Of a stretch of 64,000 nt of DNA, positions 16,853-25,949 are shown in pieces (position 1 is the first letter of the stretch; the number at the start of each line of letters is the position of its first letter). Under the pieces are notes generated by a model. It ran no database searches and was not told where the DNA came from. It saw only the letters and a list, made by a program, of their open reading frames with translations. Both the position numbers and the translations under genes were made by a program. The stretch comes from an uncultured Bacilli bacterium (GTDB taxonomy: Bacteria > Bacillota_I > Bacilli_A > RF39 > UBA660), in contig CANRPY010000003.1 in assembly GCA_947632595.1 (NCBI GenBank), positions 23,031-87,030 on the forward strand. The letters are read 5' to 3'.

Positions 16853-18146
16853 CTTTATCAATTTTAATAATAATTTGATATGACTTTGGAAAATTCATTT
16901 CATCTGCATTTATGCTTACACCGTGATTCTTTAAGTCTTCGATTGTTTGCTTGATTTTTTTGGTTGCTTCTTCAATTGTATAATTGCCTGTTGTACTTTC
17001 TCCTAAACCAATTGGTGTGCTGTCTATTGATGGTAAGATACTTGGAGAAAGATTGTTTTGTTCTGGAAGACTTGTGTTTTCTATCTTGATAGATGCTAAC
17101 TCTGGAGATGAGAAGTAATCTTCTTTTTCTGCTTTTTCTTCCTTACTCATTGTTGGAGGAGTTGATGTTGGAATATTTAACAAGTTATCAATTGCTGCCC
17201 CACTGCTTGCTGCTTTGATATCGGTTGCATTTTGTCTTACTTCATTTACATTAATCGATGGAATCACATCTGGTAAGCCTGCTCCATTCATACCCATTCC
17301 TATATTTTGTTCTTTATTGTTTTCTCCATAATTAATAAATTTATCCATGGTCTTTTCCTCCCCTTCTGGGTCTTCATCATCTGGGTTCGTTGGAGGTGCA
17401 ATTACCACTTTTCCATAATTTGATGTTTCTTCCTCAATTGTTGAAGAAGTTGGAATCAGTGGTGTAGAATCTAATAATCCTCCAATAGATGCAGAGGCAT
17501 TTTGGTCAATTGGAATATCAGAAGCATCTTTTCCTTTTGGATATTTTTCTTTGATTTCCTCTTCTAGAGCTCTCACACTCATCTTTGTTGTAATAATTCT
17601 TTCTACCATTTCTTTTTGTACAGCGACATCTGGTACATTTAGTAATGCTCTTGCATGTCTTTCTGAGATTTGCTCTTTTAATAGAGATTCTTGAATTTCT
17701 TCTGGTAAAGATAATAATCTTAATTTATTCGCTACTGCAGATTGACTCTTTCCCATTGTTCTTGCTAATTCTTCTTGAGTCATCTGATCTAGTTCTAATA
17801 TTTTTTGATAAGTTCTTGCTTCTTCTATTGGGTTTAAATTTCTTCTTTGTAAATTCTCAAGCAATGCTACTTTAGAACTTTCTTTATCATCTAAATTGCG
17901 TATAATTGCTGGTATTTTAGTCATTCCTGCCAAAGCAGATGCTTTATATCTTCTTTCTCCTGCAATGATTTCATATTTTCCATTGATGTTTCTTACAATA
18001 ATTGGTTGAATTACGCCATGTTCTTTAATAGATACTGCTAATTCTTTCAATGCTTTTTCATCAAACACTTCTCGTGGTTGAAATCTATTTGGAATAATAT
18101 CATCTAGATATAATTGTACTACTTCATCTTTATTTTCATCATACAT
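16848..18146 (-). CDS. noc: Nucleoid occlusion protein Noc (ParB paralogue) with a long inserted linker
   Basis: ParB-family CTP-binding protein that, as Noc, blocks septation over the chromosome. Seen: GERR (63-66), helix-turn-helix MGKSQSAVANKLRLL, and Q135, K141 and R163 at the positions that give Noc rather than ParB specificity in the family. The last 44 residues (389-432) resemble the Noc C-terminal dimer domain. Place between rsmG and parA is the Bacillus noc place, and two perfect Noc-binding palindromes lie at 33.6 kb. Odd: no N-terminal amphipathic membrane helix, and ~180 extra low-complexity residues (about 205-388); usual length is ~280. Confidence 0.88.
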   Translation of the reverse strand: MYDENKDEVVQLYLDDIIPNRFQPREVFDEKALKELAVSIKEHGVIQPIIVRNINGKYEIIAGERRYKASALAGMTKIPAIIRNLDDKESSKVALLENLQRRNLNPIEEARTYQKILELDQMTQEELARTMGKSQSAVANKLRLLSLPEEIQESLLKEQISERHARALLNVPDVAVQKEMVERIITTKMSVRALEEEIKEKYPKGKDASDIPIDQNASASIGGLLDSTPLIPTSSTIEEETSNYGKVVIAPPTNPDDEDPEGEEKTMDKFINYGENNKEQNIGMGMNGAGLPDVIPSINVNEVRQNATDIKAASSGAAIDNLLNIPTSTPPTMSKEEKAEKEDYFSSPELASIKIENTSLPEQNNLSPSILPSIDSTPIGLGESTTGNYTIEEATKKIKQTIEDLKNHGVSINADEMNFPKSYQIIIKIDKE

Positions 18147-18187
18147 GATAATCCCTCACTTTATTCTTTTATTTTGCCTATATTATC

Positions 18188-18216
18188 ATTATAATGTATT
18201 TTCTTTCTTCTTTCAA
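18188..18216 (-). promoter_or_regulatory. Promoter of noc
   Basis: Minus strand TTGAAA (18216-18211), a 17-bp spacer and TATAAT (18193-18188), with a GAGGGAT ribosome site further down. Confidence 0.85.
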
Positions 18217-18229
18217 CTTATTTTCATAG

Positions 18230-18254
18230 AAAAAGCATGTAAAAATTACATACT
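18230..18254 (-). terminator. Terminator after rsmG
   Basis: GTATGTAA-TTT-TTACATGC stem with one G-U pair, overlapping the rsmG stop, then five T. Confidence 0.8.
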
Positions 18255-18887
18255 TTTTTTTCTCATAACGACTAGTGTTCTTATACTATTTTCTTTTGGA
18301 AGATAAAACTTTTCTAGTTGATTTATTGTGTATTTTTTCTCTAATTTTTGTCTTACTTCTCTTGTTAATTCTTCTTCTACATTTGCTTTCATTGCAACAA
18401 AGATTCCTTCTTTAGCAACTAAATGCATCGTATAATTCACTAATTTTTCTATGTTGGCTACTGCTCTAGAAGTTACTACATCAAATTGTCCTTTATATTC
18501 TTCTCCTCTTGTATGAATTGCTGTAATGTCTTTTAAATCTAATTTTTTAATGACTTCTTGTAGATAATTTACTCTTTTTTGTAAGGAATCAATTAGTGTT
18601 ACTTTTAGATTAGGAAAACAGATTTTTAAGACTATTCCTGGGAATCCTGCTCCTGTTCCCACATCGCATAATGTTTCTACTTTATTTAGATTCACTACTT
18701 TTTGTATGGTTAAGCTATCATAAAAGTGTTTTAAATAAACTTCTTTTTCCTCTGTAATACGAGTTAAGTTTATCTTTTCATTCCATTCTAACATCATTGA
18801 GTAAAATTCTTGTAGTTTTTGCATCTTGTCTTCACTCATTTGAATTCCTAATTTGGTTACTTCTTCTATGAATTCTTCTTTATTCAT
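18246..18887 (-). CDS. rsmG: 16S rRNA (guanine-527-N7)-methyltransferase RsmG (GidB)
   Basis: SAM-dependent Rossmann-fold methyltransferase for G527 of 16S rRNA. LCDVGTGAGFPGIVLKI is the SAM-binding motif and FDVVTSRAVANIEKL follows. 213 residues from the ATG at 18887, chosen over 18896 because the AAGGAG ribosome site is then 9 nt away instead of 1. It overlaps the end of mnmG by 8 nt, the usual gidA-gidB pair. Confidence 0.96.
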   Translation of the reverse strand: MNKEEFIEEVTKLGIQMSEDKMQKLQEFYSMMLEWNEKINLTRITEEKEVYLKHFYDSLTIQKVVNLNKVETLCDVGTGAGFPGIVLKICFPNLKVTLIDSLQKRVNYLQEVIKKLDLKDITAIHTRGEEYKGQFDVVTSRAVANIEKLVNYTMHLVAKEGIFVAMKANVEEELTREVRQKLEKKYTINQLEKFYLPKENSIRTLVVMRKKSM

Positions 18888-20748
18888 TTTTTCCATACTC
18901 CTTTTTTAAGTATACAGATAAAATGGAAATATCTGATGGGTTTACTCCACTAATTCTTATTGCTTGTGCTATGGTTGTTGGTCTTACTTCTTTTAATTTT
19001 TGTCTTGCTTCACTCGCAATATTTCTTACTTTATCATAGTCTATGTTATCTGGAATTTGTTTTTTTTCTAATTTTAGTAGTTTTTCTGCTTCTTTATAGG
19101 CTTTTGCAATATATCCTTCATATTTTAAATTGATTTCTACTTGTTCTTTGATTTCTTTTTTATATGGAATTTCGATAAAGTTTTCTATCCATTTCATTGT
19201 TATTTCTGGTCTTCTTAATAGTTGTTCATAAGTCATAGTTGCATTTGGTACTTGAAAACCTTCTTTTTGGAACGTTTCTTCTACTTCTTTTGTTATTTTT
19301 AATTTGTTTTCTCTTAAGTATGCATGTAATTGTTGTATTTTTTCTTCTTTTTCTTGTAGTCGATTGTATTGTTCTTGATCAATGAGTCCTACTTCATATC
19401 CATATTTTCTTAGTCTTTGATCGGCATTATCACTTCGTAATAAGAGGCGAAATTCTGCTCGTGATGTTAGTAAACGATAAGGATCTCTAATTCCTTTTGT
19501 AATTAAGTCATCAATTAAGACTCCAATATAGGCTTCGTTTCTTTTTAAGACAAGAGGGTCTTTCCCTTCTAATTTCAAGGATGCATTGATTCCTGCCATT
19601 AATCCTTGGCAAGCTGCTTCTTCATAACCACTTGTTCCATTAATTTGTCCAGCAGTAAAGAGATTTTCTAGTATTTTGGTCTCTAAATTGTTCTTTAACT
19701 GTGTTGGATAAATAGCATCATACTCAATGGCATATCCATATTTTAAGATTTTCGCATGTTCAAAACCAGGTAGAGAATGGACCATTTTTTCTTGCACTTC
19801 TTTTGGCATAGAAGTAGAAAAACCTTGTAAGTACATATCATCATAGTATCTACTTTCTGGTTCAATAAATAATTGATGTCTTTCTTTATCTGAAAAGCGA
19901 ACTACTTTATCTTCTATAGATGGACAATATCTTGGCCCGATTCCTTCAATATCATCTAAAGCGCCATACATGGAAGATTTTTCTAGATTCTCGCGAATAA
20001 TTCGATGAGTTTCTTCTGTTGTATAGGTTAAATGACATGGAATTTGATCTTCTATTTTATATTGTGGTTCTAAGTCGAAACTAAAGGTTAGGTATTCATT
20101 ATCTCCTGGTTCTACTCTTGTTTTGGAAAAATCAATGGTTTTTCTATCTATTCTTTGAGGAGTGCCTGTTTTTAAACGTATGATTTGAAAACCGTATTCT
20201 CTTAATTTATCACTTAGAAAATTAGATGGTCTTTCTCCATGTGGTCCTTGTCTTGTTCTTGTATTTCCTACTAAGATATCTGCTTTTAGATAGGTTCCTG
20301 TTGTTAAAATGACTATCTTTGACTCTATCTTTTCTCCATTTTCTAGGATAACTCCTTTTACTTGTCCTTCTTCTACGATTAAGTCTTCTACCATTGCTTC
20401 TTTTATTTCTAGGTGTTTTTGTTCTTGCAATGTTTTTAACATCTCTTTTGGATACGTGATTTTATCTCCTTGTGCTCTTAGGGATTGTACAGCAGGTCCT
20501 TTTGCCTTATTTAACATTTTTATTTGTAGATGGGTTTTATCGGCTATTTTTCCCATAATTCCACCTAAGGCATCGATTTCTCTTACTACAATTCCTTTTG
20601 CACTACCTCCTATATGAGGATTACATGGCATATCTGCTATATTTTTTAAATTACTGGTAATAAGTAGTGTTTTATGATTTTTTTTGGCACTGGCATAGGC
20701 TGCTTCACATCCTGCGTGTCCTCCTCCTACTACTATAATTTCATACAT
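18880..20748 (-). CDS. mnmG: tRNA uridine-34 5-carboxymethylaminomethyl modification enzyme MnmG (GidA)
   Basis: FAD-dependent partner of MnmE in modifying the wobble uridine of several tRNAs. The N-terminus MYEIIVVGGGHAGCEAAYAS is the dinucleotide-binding motif. PCNPHIGGSAKG and GTSGYEEAACQGLMAGINA are further family blocks. 622 residues from the ATG at 20748, which has GAGGGTGA upstream; a longer reading adds 16 residues without family support. It starts 13 nt after mnmE. Confidence 0.97.
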   Translation of the reverse strand: MYEIIVVGGGHAGCEAAYASAKKNHKTLLITSNLKNIADMPCNPHIGGSAKGIVVREIDALGGIMGKIADKTHLQIKMLNKAKGPAVQSLRAQGDKITYPKEMLKTLQEQKHLEIKEAMVEDLIVEEGQVKGVILENGEKIESKIVILTTGTYLKADILVGNTRTRQGPHGERPSNFLSDKLREYGFQIIRLKTGTPQRIDRKTIDFSKTRVEPGDNEYLTFSFDLEPQYKIEDQIPCHLTYTTEETHRIIRENLEKSSMYGALDDIEGIGPRYCPSIEDKVVRFSDKERHQLFIEPESRYYDDMYLQGFSTSMPKEVQEKMVHSLPGFEHAKILKYGYAIEYDAIYPTQLKNNLETKILENLFTAGQINGTSGYEEAACQGLMAGINASLKLEGKDPLVLKRNEAYIGVLIDDLITKGIRDPYRLLTSRAEFRLLLRSDNADQRLRKYGYEVGLIDQEQYNRLQEKEEKIQQLHAYLRENKLKITKEVEETFQKEGFQVPNATMTYEQLLRRPEITMKWIENFIEIPYKKEIKEQVEINLKYEGYIAKAYKEAEKLLKLEKKQIPDNIDYDKVRNIASEARQKLKEVRPTTIAQAIRISGVNPSDISILSVYLKKEYGKNE

Positions 20749-20761
20749 GGTTTCACCCTCT

Positions 20762-22123
20762 TTATTTTCCAAGGCAAAATCTAGAGAACATTTCATCTAA
20801 TAATTCTTCTTCATATGTTGTTCCATTAATTGTTCCTAGTTCTTCCCAGATGTTTTTAATATCCATCTCTATCATATCAATTGGCATTTCTTCTTGTAGG
20901 GATTTTTCAATATCCTCTACTCTTTGTAAACATCTTTTCAATATACTGATGCTTCTAGAGTTGCTTAAATAAGTTGGATCTTTTGTCTCAATTTCTTGCA
21001 TATGAAAGTAATCCTCTATTTTTTCTTTTAAGGTTTCTATTCCTTTTTGCTCTTTCATACTCATTTCAATTACTCTTGATGAATCTACTTCTAATTTTGT
21101 ACGATCTAATTTTGCCTCTAGATCTATTTTATTAATAATTACAATATATTTTTTCTCTTTGATTTTATCAAATAATTCTTTATCTTCTTCTGTTAATGGT
21201 TCATTGTTATTTAGTAAGAATAATATTAAATCTGCTTCTTCGATTGCTTTGATACTCTTCTCTACTCCGATTGCTTCGATTTTGTCTTCTGTCTCTCTGA
21301 TTCCTGCAGTATCAATCATATTTAATAAGATTCCATTTATCATGACTTGTCCTTCTACTATGTCTCTTGTTGTTCCCGCAATCTCTGTTACAATGGCTTT
21401 TTCTTCTTGTAAAAGGGTATTTAAAAGAGAACTTTTCCCTACATTTGGTCTACCGATAATTGCTGTTTTAATTCCTTCTTTGATGATTTTGCCATTTTCA
21501 GACTCTTTTAGAATCTTTTTTATTTTTTCTTTTAATTTTGTAATTTTTGGAATTAAAACATCGTTGGTCATTATTTCTACATCATCATATTCTGGATAAT
21601 CTATATTTACATTGATATTAGAAATAATTTGTACCATATCACTTCTTAATTCATTGATTAAATTAGAGGTTTTTCCATCTATTTGATTGGCTGCCATTTT
21701 TCTTTGAATTTCTGTTTTGGCATCAATCATATCCATCACTGCTTCTGCTTCTAATAAGTCAATTCTACCATTTAAGAAAGCTCTTTTCGTGAATTCTCCT
21801 GGTTCTGCCATACGGCAACCATTTTCTAATAACAATTCTAATACTTTATTGGTTGGAGCGATTCCTCCATGTGTATTTATTTCTACTACATCTTCTGTTG
21901 TGAACGTTTTTGGGGATTTCATTACTGATACTAGTACTTCATCGATTCTTTCTTCTTGATCTACAATATGACCATAATGAATGGTATGAGTTTCTACTTT
22001 TTCTAAGTCTTTTCCTTGAAAGATCTTATTTACAATCGCAATTGCTTCTTCTCCACTTACACGGATAATGGAAATTGCCCCTACTCCTTGACTTGTTGCA
22101 ATCGCACATATTGTATCATTCAC
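20762..22123 (-). CDS. mnmE: tRNA modification GTPase MnmE (TrmE)
   Basis: GTPase that works with MnmG on tRNA wobble uridine. N-terminal tetrahydrofolate-binding domain (MNDTICAIATSQGVGAISIIRVSG), central G domain with GRPNVGKSSLLNTLL near residue 229 and DTAGIRET. The C-terminus ends FCLGK with the conserved Cys. 453 residues, complete. AAGGAGGG precedes the start. First gene of the mnmE-mnmG-rsmG unit. Confidence 0.97.
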   Translation of the reverse strand: MNDTICAIATSQGVGAISIIRVSGEEAIAIVNKIFQGKDLEKVETHTIHYGHIVDQEERIDEVLVSVMKSPKTFTTEDVVEINTHGGIAPTNKVLELLLENGCRMAEPGEFTKRAFLNGRIDLLEAEAVMDMIDAKTEIQRKMAANQIDGKTSNLINELRSDMVQIISNINVNIDYPEYDDVEIMTNDVLIPKITKLKEKIKKILKESENGKIIKEGIKTAIIGRPNVGKSSLLNTLLQEEKAIVTEIAGTTRDIVEGQVMINGILLNMIDTAGIRETEDKIEAIGVEKSIKAIEEADLILFLLNNNEPLTEEDKELFDKIKEKKYIVIINKIDLEAKLDRTKLEVDSSRVIEMSMKEQKGIETLKEKIEDYFHMQEIETKDPTYLSNSRSISILKRCLQRVEDIEKSLQEEMPIDMIEMDIKNIWEELGTINGTTYEEELLDEMFSRFCLGK

Positions 22124-22148
22124 GGTATCCCTCCTTTTTCCTGGTAGT

Positions 22149-22154
22149 ATTATA
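22149..22154 (-). promoter_or_regulatory. Likely -10 of the mnmE-mnmG-rsmG promoter
   Basis: TATAAT on the minus strand, 26 nt upstream of mnmE and after the khpB terminator. No convincing -35 was found. Confidence 0.5.
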
Positions 22155-22178
22155 GCACATATCTTTTTTTTACGATAT

Positions 22179-22201
22179 AAAAAAAGAAGATTTATTCTTC
22201 T
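22179..22201 (-). terminator. Terminator after khpB
   Basis: AGAAGA-ATAAA-TCTTCT stem that includes the last khpB codons and stop, followed by T-run on the minus strand. Confidence 0.75.
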
Positions 22202-22809
22202 TCTTTTGGTTTTATTACTACGTAGCGGTTTGGTTCTTCTCCTTCACTTTCTGTATAAACTCCTTTAAAATTCGTTAATACATTGTGAATAATTCTTCTT
22301 TCATAGGAATTCATAGAATCTAATTTTGCCTCTACTTTTGATGTTCTTACTTCTCTTGCAATTCTCTTTGCTAAATGTTCTAATGATTTTTCTCTTTTTT
22401 CTTTATATTCATTTACATCTAACATGAATTTATAATTTCTACCAAGTACTTTACTTAAATGTCCACTTACAATCATCGTTAATGCTTTTAGATTTTTTCC
22501 ATTTTTGCCAATTAATAGTGCGTCGTTATCTGAATAAATAATGTATTTTGGGACTTCTTCTTTATTTTTTACTTCAATATTTACGCTTAGTCCCATATTT
22601 TTTAGGATTTGCATTAAGTAATCTTTAATATATTTGATAACTTCTCTTTTTTCGATTACTTCGATTTCTACCTTTTTACTCTTAAATAAACCACCTTTTG
22701 ATTCCCCTAATTCTTTAATGAATAAGTTTTCTTCTACTTCTTGTAATTCTTCTTTTGCTTTTTGAATCGCTTCTTCTTTGGTTTTTCCAAAATAACTATG
22801 CTTTTCCAT
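22192..22809 (-). CDS. khpB: RNA-binding protein KhpB (Jag/EloR)
   Basis: RNA-binding regulator linked to cell elongation and division. N-terminal Jag domain (YFGKTKEEAIQKAKEEL), a KH domain with the GxxG loop GKNG (about residues 107-110), and an R3H domain ending in NSYERRIIHNVL. 205 residues. It overlaps the 3' end of yidC by 14 nt, the standard neighbour order near oriC. Confidence 0.95.
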   Translation of the reverse strand: MEKHSYFGKTKEEAIQKAKEELQEVEENLFIKELGESKGGLFKSKKVEIEVIEKREVIKYIKDYLMQILKNMGLSVNIEVKNKEEVPKYIIYSDNDALLIGKNGKNLKALTMIVSGHLSKVLGRNYKFMLDVNEYKEKREKSLEHLAKRIAREVRTSKVEAKLDSMNSYERRIIHNVLTNFKGVYTESEGEEPNRYVVIKPKEEE

Positions 22810-23725
22810 TTACTTCTTTACTCCTTTTCACTAATATATTTTGAACTATGGTGAACAAATTAGATGTTACCCAGTAGATTCCTAATCCTGTTGGCATAAA
22901 TAATGCTGTAATAATAATCATTCCTGACATCATCATTGGCATCATTTTCATGGTTGGATCTTCCATATTACCAGTGGAATTCATTTTAAATGAGAAGTAT
23001 GTTGTTGCGGCAATGATTAACATTAATAGGATATAAGCATAAAAGGTTACACTTCCAATTCCTACTGATGGTGTTGTTCCTAGTTGTAGTCCTAAGAATT
23101 TATCTTCGAAGATTACAGGTGTTCTTTGAACTGCTTCGAAGAATGCTACAAAGATTGGTAATTGAATGAATGCAAATAAGCATCCAGATAATGGACTAAT
23201 ATGATATTTTTGATAAACCGCTAAGATTTCTTGATTTTGTTTCATCATGGATTCTTGATCTTGCTTTCCTTCATATTTCTTTTGAATTCTATTTAACTCA
23301 GGTTGTGCTTTTTTAATGATTTCAGATTGCATTGCTGTTTTTTTCGTTATTGGGAAAGCGATTAATCGAATGATTAAACTAATTAAAATAACCGAAATAC
23401 CATAATTTTTTACTAAATTTCCTAATTTTAGAAGGATGTAGGCTAATGGTTTTACAAAGATGCTTGTCCATAACCCTTCATATTTTCCTGATGTAATTTT
23501 AAATTTACTACATTCTGGAAGAGATTCTATTTTTACTCCATTTTTTTCATAGATTGATAATGTATCTTTATTTGTTGGTCTACAAATAATATTTTGTGTT
23601 AATGTCTGACCTGTCTTTTGGTTTTTTACAACCTTATTATTACTATCCGTTAATGTTTTTGTACATCCTGTTGAAAGTATTAATAATATTAGGATAATAA
23701 TTACTTTCCATTTTTTATTTTTCAT
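22796..23725 (-). CDS. yidC: Membrane protein insertase YidC/Oxa1 (SpoIIIJ-type lipoprotein)
   Basis: Inserts and folds membrane proteins with or without Sec. N-terminal lipoprotein signal ends LILSTGC. About five hydrophobic segments follow, including KLGNLVKNYGISVILISLIIR with the conserved hydrophilic-groove Arg and GIYWVTSNLFTIVQ near the C-terminus. 309 residues, similar to the Bacillus SpoIIIJ form. It overlaps rnpA by 11 nt. Confidence 0.96.
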   Translation of the reverse strand: MKNKKWKVIIILILLILSTGCTKTLTDSNNKVVKNQKTGQTLTQNIICRPTNKDTLSIYEKNGVKIESLPECSKFKITSGKYEGLWTSIFVKPLAYILLKLGNLVKNYGISVILISLIIRLIAFPITKKTAMQSEIIKKAQPELNRIQKKYEGKQDQESMMKQNQEILAVYQKYHISPLSGCLFAFIQLPIFVAFFEAVQRTPVIFEDKFLGLQLGTTPSVGIGSVTFYAYILLMLIIAATTYFSFKMNSTGNMEDPTMKMMPMMMSGMIIITALFMPTGLGIYWVTSNLFTIVQNILVKRSKEVNGKA

Positions 23726-24062
23726 AATGTTCCTTTCTGTTGCTACTATTGAAAAGCTCTATCCAGTCTTTTTCTAATTCTTGATAGTTTTTTTCTAGTG
23801 CCCCTTTCCTTAATATTATAATATAATCTGTTCCATTAATATAGTCTTTTTTATTATTATCAATCATACTGCGAATTCTTCTTTTATATTTATTACGAAA
23901 AACTGCATTTCCAAGCTTTTTACTTACAGAGATTCCATAACGATTATATGGTAATTTGTTTTCTTGTTGATAAACGACAAAACTACGATTTTTAAGACAT
24001 CTTCCCCTACTCATTATTTTTTCAAAATCCTGAGTATTTTTTACGATATATAGTTTTCTCAT
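23715..24062 (-). CDS. rnpA: Ribonuclease P protein component
   Basis: Protein cofactor of RNase P in 5' maturation of tRNA. The conserved basic motif region is NAVFRNKYKRRIRSM, preceded by YGISVSKKLG. 115 residues from the ATG at 24062; a GTG three codons upstream is the alternative. It is separated from rpmH by a hairpin that may reduce read-through into rnpA. Confidence 0.95.
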   Translation of the reverse strand: MRKLYIVKNTQDFEKIMSRGRCLKNRSFVVYQQENKLPYNRYGISVSKKLGNAVFRNKYKRRIRSMIDNNKKDYINGTDYIIILRKGALEKNYQELEKDWIELFNSSNRKEHYEK

Positions 24063-24084
24063 AAAAATCACTACCCTTTTAAGT

Positions 24085-24112
24085 AAAAAACCACTGTTTT
24101 AGCAGCGGTGTT
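24085..24112 (-). terminator. Hairpin between rpmH and rnpA (terminator or attenuator)
   Basis: ACCGCTG-CTAAAA-CAGTGGT stem (24090-24109, one G-U pair) followed by six T. Located immediately after the rpmH stop. No separate rnpA promoter was seen, so partial read-through is likely. Confidence 0.8.
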
Positions 24113-24235
24113 TTATTTGCATAAACTTTTACGTCCTTTGCGACGACGACGATTTAATACATTTGTTTTTTTACGTGCAAAAAATCCTAGTCTTTTTGAT
24201 TTTTTACGATTATTTGGTTGATATGTTCTTTTCAT
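24113..24235 (-). CDS. rpmH: 50S ribosomal protein L34 (short form)
   Basis: Very basic 40-residue protein: MKRTYQPNNRKKSKRLGFFA, then RRRRKGRKSLCK. The start at 24235 is fixed by family and a GGGAGGTGG ribosome site. L34 is normally about 44 residues; the segment between the two blocks is 4 residues shorter than usual, and the protein ends in LCK. Last gene of the left arm before oriC, as in Bacillus. Confidence 0.95.
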   Translation of the reverse strand: MKRTYQPNNRKKSKRLGFFARKKTNVLNRRRRKGRKSLCK

Positions 24236-24265
24236 TGCTTCCACCTCCCGACATAAATCTACATT

Positions 24266-24295
24266 ATTATAATAATAGATTCCTTGTTTTGTCAA
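24266..24295 (-). promoter_or_regulatory. Strong promoter of rpmH
   Basis: Minus strand TTGACA (24295-24290), an 18-bp spacer and TATAAT (24271-24266), both perfect consensus hexamers. Confidence 0.9.
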
Positions 24296-24319
24296 ATAAA
24301 ACTTTTCTAATTTTCTTTT

Positions 24320-24545
24320 TTCCACTAATCCACAGGTATGTGGAAAACAGTTATCCACCCTGTTTATTGAAAATTTGTGGAAAATGTGGATAACTTTCTT
24401 ATTCTCTTAATTTATCCCCAAAAAAATTGTGGATAACTTTGTGGATAAACGGTGGAAAAAACTTTTTCCATAAAAATTGTTTATTTTTTCAACAAATTAA
24501 TGTAGAATAAAACGTGATTAATGAATCTTGTGGGGAGATGGTAAT
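24320..24545. other. oriC, dnaA-upstream DnaA box cluster
   Basis: The gene-free stretch 24236-24545 holds the rpmH promoter and this cluster. Perfect DnaA boxes (TTATCCACA, here on the minus strand as TGTGGATAA) lie at 24385-24393, 24428-24436 and 24440-24448. Single-mismatch boxes lie at 24326-24334, 24339-24347, 24351-24359, 24376-24384 and 24412-24420. A T-rich run follows (24470-24500). Gene direction reverses here. A weak TAGAAT at 24513-24518 may be the -10 of dnaA. Confidence 0.93.
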
Positions 24546-25949
24546 TTGAATGTAGATATCGTATGGTCAAAATTACTAAGTAATCTTAAAGATAAGCTTA
24601 CATCTCTGTCCTATAATACTTGGTTCTGTGAAACGGAATTATATCAATTGATTGATGGAAAAGCAATTATCATTGTTCCTATGCCTATTCATAAAAGACA
24701 TTTATCTGAGAATTATTCTGATATGATTTCTAACTTATTATATGAAATAACTAATGAAAATTATGATTTAATCTTTACTTTAAAAGAGGAAATCGAAGAG
24801 GAAAAAAAGAAAGAATTAGAAGAAATCGAGAGAAAGAAAGAGAGTGAACTTAGCGTTGATTCTGTTGATATAGAACGAAAAAATACAAAAATCTCTTCTA
24901 ATTTGAACCAAAATTATACTTTTGATAACTTTATTGTTGGAAATTCCAATCGTTTTGCACATGCTGCTGCATTATCTGTTGCGGAAAATCCTGGTAAAAT
25001 CTATAATCCTTTATTTTTATATGGAAATAGTGGAGTAGGGAAGACGCATTTGATGCACGCAATTGGAAATTTTATCCAAGAAAACTCCAATAAACGTGTT
25101 TTATATGTCACCAGTGAACAGTTTATTGATGAATTTGTTAAAACAAATCGGAAGGACGAGGGAGGAACAAACTTCAATTATGTTGAGTTTTTTAAAGATA
25201 AATACCGAAATATCGATGTCTTAATTATTGATGATATTCAATATTTAGGAGGTGCTCAACAATCTCAACAAGAATTTTTCCACACTTTTAATAATTTATT
25301 TAATGATAGTAAACAAATTATTGTATCTTCTGATCGTAGTCCTGATGACTTAAAACTATTAGAAGAGCGTTTAATTACAAGGTTTAGTTGGGGATTACGA
25401 GTAAATATTTCTCCTCCTGATTACAATTTAAGACGAGATATTCTTAAAAAGAAAATTATTGCGAATAACTTTGAAAAAGATATTCCTGATGATGTAGTAG
25501 AGTATATTGCTTCTAATATAGGTCCTGATGTAAGGCATTTAGAGGGCGCTATTACAAGATTGGTTGCTTATTCCACAATTATGGGTGGAGAAAAAATAAC
25601 TTTAGATCTTGCTATAGAAGCATTAAAGGACTTTAATACTAAAGGAGTAGGGGAAAAGAATGATGTTCATCGTATTCAAAAAATTGTATCTGAATACTTT
25701 CAGATTTCCGTAGAAGATATTCGAAGTAAGAAAAGAAGTTCTAATATCTCATTTCCAAGACAGATTGCTATGTACCTCTGTAGGGATTTAACAAATGAGT
25801 CTTTTCCTAAGATAGGCATTGAATTTGGTGGAAAAGATCATTCTACTGTCATGCATTCCGTAGAAAAGATAGAAAAAGAGATTCGTGAAAATAAAGATTT
25901 GGCTAATATTATTGAAAAATTAAAGAAAGATATCGGGATTGTGCAATAA
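24546..25949 (+). CDS. dnaA: Chromosomal replication initiator DnaA
   Basis: AAA+ ATPase that binds DnaA boxes and opens the origin. Domain I (WSKLLSNLKDKL ... NTWF), Glu/Lys-rich domain II, domain III with Walker A GNSGVGKTH near residue 167 and Walker B IIDDIQYL. Domain IV carries the DNA-binding signature KDHSTVMHS. The start codon appears to be TTG at 24546 with GGGGAGA upstream; there is no in-frame ATG near. 467 residues. Boxes occur on both sides of the gene. Confidence 0.97.
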   Translation: MNVDIVWSKLLSNLKDKLTSLSYNTWFCETELYQLIDGKAIIIVPMPIHKRHLSENYSDMISNLLYEITNENYDLIFTLKEEIEEEKKKELEEIERKKESELSVDSVDIERKNTKISSNLNQNYTFDNFIVGNSNRFAHAAALSVAENPGKIYNPLFLYGNSGVGKTHLMHAIGNFIQENSNKRVLYVTSEQFIDEFVKTNRKDEGGTNFNYVEFFKDKYRNIDVLIIDDIQYLGGAQQSQQEFFHTFNNLFNDSKQIIVSSDRSPDDLKLLEERLITRFSWGLRVNISPPDYNLRRDILKKKIIANNFEKDIPDDVVEYIASNIGPDVRHLEGAITRLVAYSTIMGGEKITLDLAIEALKDFNTKGVGEKNDVHRIQKIVSEYFQISVEDIRSKKRSSNISFPRQIAMYLCRDLTNESFPKIGIEFGGKDHSTVMHSVEKIEKEIRENKDLANIIEKLKKDIGIVQ

